A stretch of 5,840 bases of DNA from an uncultured bacterium (GTDB taxonomy: Bacteria > Bacillota > Clostridia > Christensenellales > Pumilibacteraceae). The translations under genes were made by a program, and so were the position numbers. The stretch spans positions 1 to 5,840 of the forward strand of contig CATKFJ010000237.1 in the NCBI GenBank assembly GCA_949747725.1, written 5' to 3'. The notes beneath the pieces are model-generated. The model did not search any database. It worked only from the letters and a program-made list of their open reading frames with translations, and was not told the DNA's origin. This document shows, in pieces, positions 1 to 4,500 of the stretch. The stretch's first letter is position 1. Each line of letters begins with the position of its first letter.

Positions 1-895
1 CTTCGTAAAGCGTACGGAGCGATTCGTGCGATTGGTTCAGCAGCTTGCCGAGCGCGAGCATATCGCCCGACTTCATCGCCTGCTCGGCGGACTTTACGCG
101 CGCGCATTCTTCCACTATGTGCTTCGCGCGCTTGTATATGACAGGCTCGGCGGCAAAAACGTCTGCGTTTTCTTCGAACGTTTGCGGATCGAGTTCGGCA
201 AGATTTTTAATTTCGAGTCTGCTCTGCAACAGTTCGAGCGCGCGTTCGCTCTCCGCACGGCGTTCGTTATACTTGCTTTCCACAAGGCTGTGCGGCTTTT
301 TGCAATTTATAATGACAATCGAATAATCGCCCGTATCGATAGGCACGTACTCGCAATCGAGCGTTGCGCAGTCCAACAGCATGGCGCAACCGGCTTTACC
401 GCACGCCGACGCGTACTGATCCATTATTCCGCAATTAACGCCTATAAACTCGCGCTCCGCGCGCTGTGCGGCAAGCGCTATTTTTACCGCGTCGACGGGC
501 GTGTCGGTTATTGCGCACATTGCTGCGATCGTGGACGTTTCTATAGCCGCGCTCGAAGACAGTCCGCTGCCGAACGGCACCGAGCAATCCTGAAGCATGT
601 CGCACCCGACAAGCGGATATCCTGCCTCGCGCCACATCAGCAGGCTGCCTGCCTGATAGTCGCCGAACTCGAGCGTTCTGTACTCGTCAAGCTTATCGAG
701 ATCGAGAGTAACGCTGTCCGATAACGTAGTCCATTTAATGTTCACCTTATTGGTGCCGTTAGGTCGAATATAAACGGTGTTTACCAAATTCAGCGCCGCA
801 GGAAAAACCTTGCCGCCGCAATAGTCGATGTGTTCGCCTATTATATTCACCCTGCCAGCGGCAGTCACTTTGTAATCGTAATCTTTTACGTTCAT
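1..895 (-). CDS. galK: Galactokinase (GHMP kinase), C-terminus cut off by window edge
   Basis: Transfers phosphate from ATP to galactose, giving galactose 1-phosphate, the entry step of the cytoplasmic Leloir pathway. Reading the minus strand from the ATG at 895 gives 298 uninterrupted codons. The galactokinase signature is at residues 13-25 (GRVN then GEHIDY), where the Glu, His and Asp normally bind the sugar. The GHMP phosphate-binding loop PFGSGLSSSAA is at 107-117. CGIMDQ at 155-160 carries the likely catalytic Asp159, and SLVESKYNERR is at 203-213. Family members are about 390 residues, so roughly 90 residues, including the third GHMP motif, lie beyond position 1. The start is supported by an AGGGGA ribosome site 5 nt upstream. 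The gene follows galT in the same direction, 9 nt after the end of the continued galT frame. GEHIDYC also occurs in N-acetylgalactosamine kinases, so that substrate is not excluded, but the galT linkage favours galactose. Confidence 0.95.
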   Translation of the reverse strand, partial: MNVKDYDYKVTAAGRVNIIGEHIDYCGGKVFPAALNLVNTVYIRPNGTNKVNIKWTTLSDSVTLDLDKLDEYRTLEFGDYQAGSLLMWREAGYPLVGCDMLQDCSVPFGSGLSSSAAIETSTIAAMCAITDTPVDAVKIALAAQRAEREFIGVNCGIMDQYASACGKAGCAMLLDCATLDCEYVPIDTGDYSIVIINCKKPHSLVESKYNERRAESERALELLQSRLEIKNLAELDPQTFEENADVFAAEPVIYKRAKHIVEECARVKSAEQAMKSGDMLALGKLLNQSHESLRTLYE

Positions 896-900
896 AATGA

Positions 901-906
901 TCCCCT
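901..906 (-). promoter_or_regulatory. Ribosome binding site of galK, overlapping the distal galT stop
   Basis: AGGGGA on the minus strand, followed by 5 nt and the galK ATG. Its first two bases are also the last two bases of the TAG (907-905) that ends the continued galT frame. This is typical of translationally coupled operon neighbours. It fixes the galK start and suggests that galT was originally translated up to this point. Confidence 0.8.
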
Positions 907-1066
907 ATAAAACGTGAGTATTTATAAATTGCGCCAACTGTTTTTTATCCTTGAACACAGCCGTGTTTTCCAGAATTCTGTAACACACGCTGCCAAGCTC
1001 GTCGGAAATAGCGCGCTCGACCGATTTTCTGTCGCGCTTGCCGTTGCACAATGCGACTATCTCGCC
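905..1066 (-). other. galT: C-terminal continuation of galT beyond an in-frame TAG
   Basis: Seen directly: after the TAG at 1069-1067 the same minus-strand frame continues for 53 sense codons and ends at a second TAG (907-905). The translation contains a family-like tail: SVCYRILENTAVFK, at residues 460-473 if the amber codon is counted as residue 434. It resembles the V-x-x-x-L-x-x-A-G-V-F/Y-K end of class II GalT proteins as I recall them. With it the protein would be 487 residues, close to the usual 490 or so; without it, 433. No separate start codon or ribosome site is needed. Either this is a nonsense mutation (or base-call error) that cuts off the tail, or the amber codon is read through. 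Confidence 0.85.
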
Positions 1067-2368
1067 CTAAATAAACTCATAGTCTCGCAACTCTTCGGGC
1101 AATTTTCCGTTATCGCAAATACAATCGGCAACTGCCTTGAGTTCGCTTTCCAACCGCCCCGGCAGTATAAACAATCCCTGCGCTTCTATCAGTCCGATCG
1201 ATTCCTTTTTTATCACGTGGAACTCCGGATGAGCGTGGAACACGCCGTCGGGATATTTTTCGCTCGTAATGTTACTGCGCAATATGACCGTCATTTCATA
1301 GCCGCGATCCGTTTTTACTACGGTAGGGCTTATGGCGTTATGGATACCGTCGCCGTCCGCATGGATAATGCCGAGTTCGGGCGCGTCGTAACTCTCCCAT
1401 GCCGCACGCACTCTGTCCGCCGCGCTCTCTATATCGGCTCGCGATCGAGAAACGATGCGCACCGCAGTGCCGGGCCAATCGAGTATTTCTATTTTCGCGC
1501 CGCTCTTTACGTCGTCTACCGTTTTGAGCGCCGCCGCCTGCTGTAACGGCAACACCTCGCCGCCGCCCTGATAATGGTCGTGCGCAAGCACACTGCCGCC
1601 GATACGCGGAAGCGCCGCATTACAGCCTATAAAATAATGCGGAAATCTATCCACAAAATCCATGAGCCGTCCGAACGTGCCGAAATCCACGTGCATGGGC
1701 GTATGCTCATAGTTGACGGCAATACCGTGCTCGTTAAAGTATCCGTACGGCGAGTATTGCCAAAACCACGGCTGTCCGCCGAGCGTCAGTTCGATCGAAC
1801 GCAGCGTGCGCTTGGCGCGTCCGCCGAATCCTTCGTTTGCGTGACAAATACTGCACGCGGGATAACCGCCGAATGCGGAATTGCCTGCCGCCGCTTTTTT
1901 GGCGTCGCGGAACTCGGGCTTGGCTTTGTTTATCGTTATTATAAGACCCGAGTTTTCAAAACGCGGATTTTTATCGAGCTTATCGCGTTTGACGTAAGTG
2001 TTGTCTACGCAGTATTTGTAAAACATATCGGTTGCGGCTTTCGACCCCGATTTCTTTTCGACGCTGCGGAACAGATCTTCCAATTGCTCGGGCATAAGCG
2101 ACAGTTCGCCCATAACGGCGTCACATACTCTTTCCGCATCGCCCTCGTCAAACAGTTTGGCTTCGATTGCCGCGGCGGTAAACTCGTCGAGCAATTGCGA
2201 TATCTTTTTATCGCCGCATGCCGCATTCGTGTATGCGAACGCAACGCCGAGCCTATCGAGCACGCCGTTACGAACATAATCGACGTTTTTATCGGCTAAG
2301 CCCAATCTCGATCGCGCATAGCCGACCAGCTCATCAATACTTCTGTTAAGTTTGTTTTCGGTTTCCAT
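1067..2368 (-). CDS. galT: Galactose-1-phosphate uridylyltransferase, class II, ending at a premature amber codon
   Basis: Exchanges UMP between UDP-glucose and galactose 1-phosphate, yielding UDP-galactose and glucose 1-phosphate; cytoplasmic. The class II (Gram-positive) type is recognised by the N-terminal IDELVGYAR region, the CSIC motif at residues 172-175, and WFWQYSPYGYFNEH at 201-214. PRIGGSVLAHDHYQGG at 254-269 holds the His-x-His active-site region. The stretch at 370-405 (EKYPDGVFHAHPEFH, then GLFILPGRL) is also typical. The frame to the first stop has 433 codons, about 50 short of the family, and the missing tail is encoded in frame just after that TAG. The start at 2368 gives a family-like N-terminus. 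It has no Shine-Dalgarno sequence but sits 9 nt after a -10 box, so the mRNA may be leaderless. It is the first gene of a galT-galK operon, divergent from an AraC-family regulator. Identity is very firm; whether the product is functional as truncated is uncertain. Confidence 0.96.
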   Translation of the reverse strand: METENKLNRSIDELVGYARSRLGLADKNVDYVRNGVLDRLGVAFAYTNAACGDKKISQLLDEFTAAAIEAKLFDEGDAERVCDAVMGELSLMPEQLEDLFRSVEKKSGSKAATDMFYKYCVDNTYVKRDKLDKNPRFENSGLIITINKAKPEFRDAKKAAAGNSAFGGYPACSICHANEGFGGRAKRTLRSIELTLGGQPWFWQYSPYGYFNEHGIAVNYEHTPMHVDFGTFGRLMDFVDRFPHYFIGCNAALPRIGGSVLAHDHYQGGGEVLPLQQAAALKTVDDVKSGAKIEILDWPGTAVRIVSRSRADIESAADRVRAAWESYDAPELGIIHADGDGIHNAISPTVVKTDRGYEMTVILRSNITSEKYPDGVFHAHPEFHVIKKESIGLIEAQGLFILPGRLESELKAVADCICDNGKLPEELRDYEFI

Positions 2369-2377
2369 GTTAAGGAT

Positions 2378-2406
2378 AGTTTAGCAAATCGATATGTAAT
2401 TAGCAA
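2378..2406 (-). promoter_or_regulatory. Sigma70-type promoter of galT-galK
   Basis: On the minus strand, -35 TTGCTA (2406-2401), a 17-bp spacer and -10 TAAACT (2383-2378). Normal geometry puts the transcript start at about 2371, only 3 nt before the galT ATG. The -35 is a partial match (TTG conserved), which fits a promoter needing an activator. TTGCTAA occurs twice, at 2406-2400 and 2387-2381, so one copy overlaps the -35 box and the other runs into the -10 box. Confidence 0.65.
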
Positions 2407-2441
2407 GAATTTTATTTACAAAAACAGGAAAAATTTTTACA
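2407..2441. promoter_or_regulatory. Candidate AraC-type operator: two 14-bp direct repeats, 21 bp apart
   Basis: GAATTTTATTTACA (2407-2420) and GAAAAATTTTTACA (2428-2441) match at 10 of 14 positions, with a start-to-start distance of 21 bp, or two helical turns. Tandem half-sites at this spacing are typical for AraC-family proteins such as AraC at araI. The pair abuts the galT -35 box, where such activators touch RNA polymerase, and lies 7 bp before the -35 of the regulator gene. The second copy contains the palindrome AAAAATTTTT. The region is AT-rich, so some similarity is expected by chance. Confidence 0.45.
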
Positions 2442-2448
2442 TTTTTCA

Positions 2449-2477
2449 TTGACTGCTTATATATTTGGGTATATACT
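2449..2477 (+). promoter_or_regulatory. Sigma70 promoter of the AraC-family regulator
   Basis: -35 TTGACT (2449-2454), a 17-bp spacer and -10 TATACT (2472-2477), each one mismatch from consensus. The predicted transcript start, 7 nt after the -10, is position 2484, the A of the regulator's ATG. It is therefore a strong candidate for a leaderless transcript. Confidence 0.75.
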
Positions 2478-2483
2478 TAAACT

Positions 2484-3368
2484 ATGTCCGCGACTAAAGA
2501 AAAGTGGAATTACACGTCGGGAACTCGGGTTTGGGTGGGCAAATACAAAAACTCACAGAACTCCCTGCACTGGCACAGCGACTGCGAACTTGTATTTGTG
2601 GAACGCGGTGCGCTCGATATCGCGTGCCGCGGCATAAACTATAGACTTTCGGACGGCATGGCTATGTTTATAGACAGCGACAGCCTGCATCACATTCATG
2701 CCGTAGATCCCGAATCGGTACTCGTCACGATAGTTTTCGACAGAAGCATAATCAACGGGTTTGCCGAAAAGACCGAACTTTGTTCGCCCGTTTTGCGATC
2801 GGACTACGGAATAGATACGGTATATGCCTCGCTGTTCCGCGAACTGACCGAAAAACGTCATTTATATTCTTTCGCAGCGTCCGCCGATGTGTATAGGCTT
2901 ATGCACGACATTTTTCGCACGGAACTTTCAACCGATAAAAAACCGTCGGATAAAGCCGACGCAAAACTCAAATCGTTATTCAACGAGATCCAAAAAAATT
3001 ATAACGGCTATACGCTGAACGACGCGGCGGCGTTCATGAACATGAACGCAAGCTATCTGTCGCGGTTTTTCGCACAGAAAACGGGCGTGCATTTTACGCG
3101 CTATGTAAACTGCGTAAAAATAGAAAAAGCGGTCGAACTGCTAAGCGGCGACCACACCGTTACAGAAGTAGCAGACCTCTGCGGATTCGGCACCATTCGC
3201 AATTTCAACCGCATGTTTAAACTTTTAACGGGATACTCCCCGTCCGACCTTCCCGACGGCTACAGCTTTATCGCACCGTTATCTAACGATACGGAATCTT
3301 ACGCGAACCCGACGCTTGTCGGCTGCGAGCTTTTGGAAAGCAGCGATCTGCCTTTCGCCCGATCGTGA
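2484..3368 (+). CDS. AraC-family transcriptional regulator with N-terminal cupin domain
   Basis: A 294-residue DNA-binding regulator. The N-terminal cupin-like ligand-binding domain spans about residues 15-100, with the characteristic HWHSDCELVFVERGALDI at 29-46. The C-terminal AraC domain has two helix-turn-helix units: about 177-200 (LNDAAAFMNMNASYLSRFF) and about 225-250 (VTEVADLCGFGTIRNFNRMF, then GYSPS). A tail of about 40 residues after the second unit is longer than in most family members and matches nothing I recognise. It is divergent from galT-galK across a 115-bp gap, so control of galactose genes is the simplest inference, though the ligand is not readable from sequence. The ATG at 2484 lacks a Shine-Dalgarno sequence and coincides with the predicted transcript start. 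The stop is TGA, 15 bp from the convergent hydrolase gene. Confidence 0.93.
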   Translation: MSATKEKWNYTSGTRVWVGKYKNSQNSLHWHSDCELVFVERGALDIACRGINYRLSDGMAMFIDSDSLHHIHAVDPESVLVTIVFDRSIINGFAEKTELCSPVLRSDYGIDTVYASLFRELTEKRHLYSFAASADVYRLMHDIFRTELSTDKKPSDKADAKLKSLFNEIQKNYNGYTLNDAAAFMNMNASYLSRFFAQKTGVHFTRYVNCVKIEKAVELLSGDHTVTEVADLCGFGTIRNFNRMFKLLTGYSPSDLPDGYSFIAPLSNDTESYANPTLVGCELLESSDLPFARS

Positions 3369-3381
3369 ATTTCGGAAAGGC
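3350..3381. terminator. Weak hairpin between convergent genes, possible bidirectional terminator
   Basis: GCCTTTC (3350-3356) can pair with GAAAGGC (3375-3381) around an 18-nt loop that includes the AraC-like stop codon; on the minus strand an inner CGA/TCG pairing is also possible. It sits where both convergent transcripts must end. No T-run follows on either strand, so intrinsic termination is doubtful. Confidence 0.25.
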
Positions 3382-3383
3382 TG

Positions 3384-4040
3384 TTACGTTCTATCCAATA
3401 CTACAAGCTTAGTAGGCGTGTTTTCGTCGAAGTCTATCCTGTCAAGCTCAAGCTCGGCAATATCTTCTTCCACATACTCGTCGTCGAACAACCGTATAAA
3501 CGGTTCTACTTTATCTATATCGAGTTCGCAGTGTTTTATTTTGTAATGCATGGGAATAACTATCTGCGGCATAAGCTTATCGACGTATTCCTTGGCTTGC
3601 TCGGCGTCTATAGTATAGTTACCGCCTACGGGGATCATCAAAACGTCCACCGGCAATAACCGTTCTATAAGCTCCGGACTGCACGGCTCGCCGATATCGC
3701 CCATATGGCAAATATTTACGCCGTCCATGCCGAATTTGAATATAATGTTATTTCCGCGTTTTTTACCGTCGCATTCGTCGTGATACGTGCTTATGCCGGT
3801 GATATGCACTCTGCCCTCGAACTCGAATTTTTCGGGCTTGTCGTATACTTGCTTACAGCCTTTTACCGCCTCGATAAAATTATGGTCGGCGTGACCGTGC
3901 GACATCGTAACGATATCCACTTTCGGCGCGGTATTATAACCGTAACCGACCATTCGTTCGTCGTACGGATCGGTAAGAACACTGATCCCCGTGCTTTCGG
4001 TAAGTAAGAACGATGAATGTCCCAGCCATTTGATCTTCAT
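3384..4040 (-). CDS. Metallo-beta-lactamase-fold metal-dependent hydrolase (UlaG/YtkL-like)
   Basis: A 218-residue cytoplasmic protein of the metallo-beta-lactamase superfamily, Lactamase_B_3 type. Metal-site motifs are SHGHADH at residues 47-53, YHDE at 86-89, HMGDIG at 112-117 and PMHY at 163-166. The N-terminal MKIKWLGHSSFLL and the segment VGGNYTID at 138-145 are usual for this subgroup, which includes UlaG-like lactonases and many uncharacterised hydrolases. The substrate cannot be inferred. The ATG at 4040 is preceded by a purine-rich AAAGGAAG (4060-4053), 12 nt upstream, which is rather far. It begins 32 nt after the DUF1934 gene on the same strand with no clear promoter between them, so the two are probably co-transcribed. 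The stop is TAA. Confidence 0.9.
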   Translation of the reverse strand: MKIKWLGHSSFLLTESTGISVLTDPYDERMVGYGYNTAPKVDIVTMSHGHADHNFIEAVKGCKQVYDKPEKFEFEGRVHITGISTYHDECDGKKRGNNIIFKFGMDGVNICHMGDIGEPCSPELIERLLPVDVLMIPVGGNYTIDAEQAKEYVDKLMPQIVIPMHYKIKHCELDIDKVEPFIRLFDDEYVEEDIAELELDRIDFDENTPTKLVVLDRT

Positions 4041-4072
4041 GATAGATATAAACTTCCTTTCCCTTTCGGGTA

Positions 4073-4462
4073 TTAAAAACGAACTTTAATATCGACGGAA
4101 CGTTTGATCTTTTCGCCGTCCGCCGACGTCAACACATATTCGAGAACTATAGCGAGTCCGTCATTCGACGTTACGACGTCGCGCAAAACGGGCGTTACCG
4201 CAAATCGTATATTGCCGTACGGCGTAGATAATAGCGTACTGCTTTCTTTTTCGGACAGCGAAATATCATACGACAAACCGCCGACCGCTGCAATGCGCGT
4301 AGTCGACGGAGAATGATCGATCGTAAACCTATCCCGCTCTATTGAAAACTCCAAAACAAAACCGCCGTCGCGCTCGGCATAAACGCCGCTCACCTCGATC
4401 GGCTCCTGCTCCGACGCGACCGTTATCGCGACGGGTCTACTTGGAGGCACCGTACTGTCCAT
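4073..4462 (-). CDS. DUF1934 (YwiB-like) beta-barrel protein of unknown function
   Basis: A 129-residue protein without signal peptide or membrane segment. It has alternating beta-strand-like stretches and the segment STPYGNIRFAV at residues 79-89, which resembles the conserved TPFG/TPYG-strand region of DUF1934 proteins such as Bacillus YwiB, a calycin-like small barrel. The first nine residues or so (MDSTVPPSR) look like a flexible leader before the first strand (VAITVAS). The biochemical role of the family is not established. The ATG at 4462 has no Shine-Dalgarno sequence and sits 8 nt after a -10 box, so the transcript is likely leaderless. A GTG five codons in is an alternative start but also lacks a ribosome site. 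It lies 38 bp after dnaA and 32 bp before the hydrolase gene on the same strand. The family assignment is from remembered similarity. Confidence 0.78.
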   Translation of the reverse strand: MDSTVPPSRPVAITVASEQEPIEVSGVYAERDGGFVLEFSIERDRFTIDHSPSTTRIAAVGGLSYDISLSEKESSTLLSTPYGNIRFAVTPVLRDVVTSNDGLAIVLEYVLTSADGEKIKRSVDIKVRF

Positions 4463-4470
4463 ATAGTAAT

Positions 4471-4499
4471 ATTGTACACTATAATTAGCTGTCTGTCAA
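4471..4499 (-). promoter_or_regulatory. Near-consensus sigma70 promoter of the DUF1934-hydrolase operon
   Basis: Minus strand: a perfect -35 TTGACA (4499-4494), a 17-bp spacer and -10 TACAAT (4476-4471), one mismatch from consensus. The -35 begins one base after the dnaA stop codon. The predicted start of transcription, about 4464, is 2 nt before the ATG at 4462. This separates the downstream pair from dnaA transcription, at least in part, and is probably constitutive given its strength. Confidence 0.8.
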
Positions 4500-4500
4500 C

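Noticed and set aside
905..1069. A frameshift as the cause of the short galT
   Set aside because: The tail lies in exactly the same frame (162 nt, 54 codons, between the two TAGs), so only a stop codon separates the parts.
905..1069. Selenocysteine insertion in galT
   Set aside because: Selenocysteine uses TGA, and the codon here is TAG.
1647..1655. CTATCCACA, one base from the DnaA box TTATCCACA
   Set aside because: A single copy within conserved galT codons, with no cluster nearby; likely chance.
1574..2299. Long open frame on the plus strand opposite galT, and similar ones opposite galK, dnaA and the hydrolase gene
   Set aside because: They are mirror frames of clearly identified genes, show no recognisable domains and lack promoters or ribosome sites.
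2369..2483. Riboswitch or attenuator leader between galT and the regulator
   Set aside because: Predicted transcripts start at or within 3 nt of the start codons, leaving no room for a leader RNA.
4041..4072. Separate promoter for the hydrolase gene
   Set aside because: TATATC-like bases occur near the start, but no matching -35 box; co-transcription with DUF1934 is simpler.
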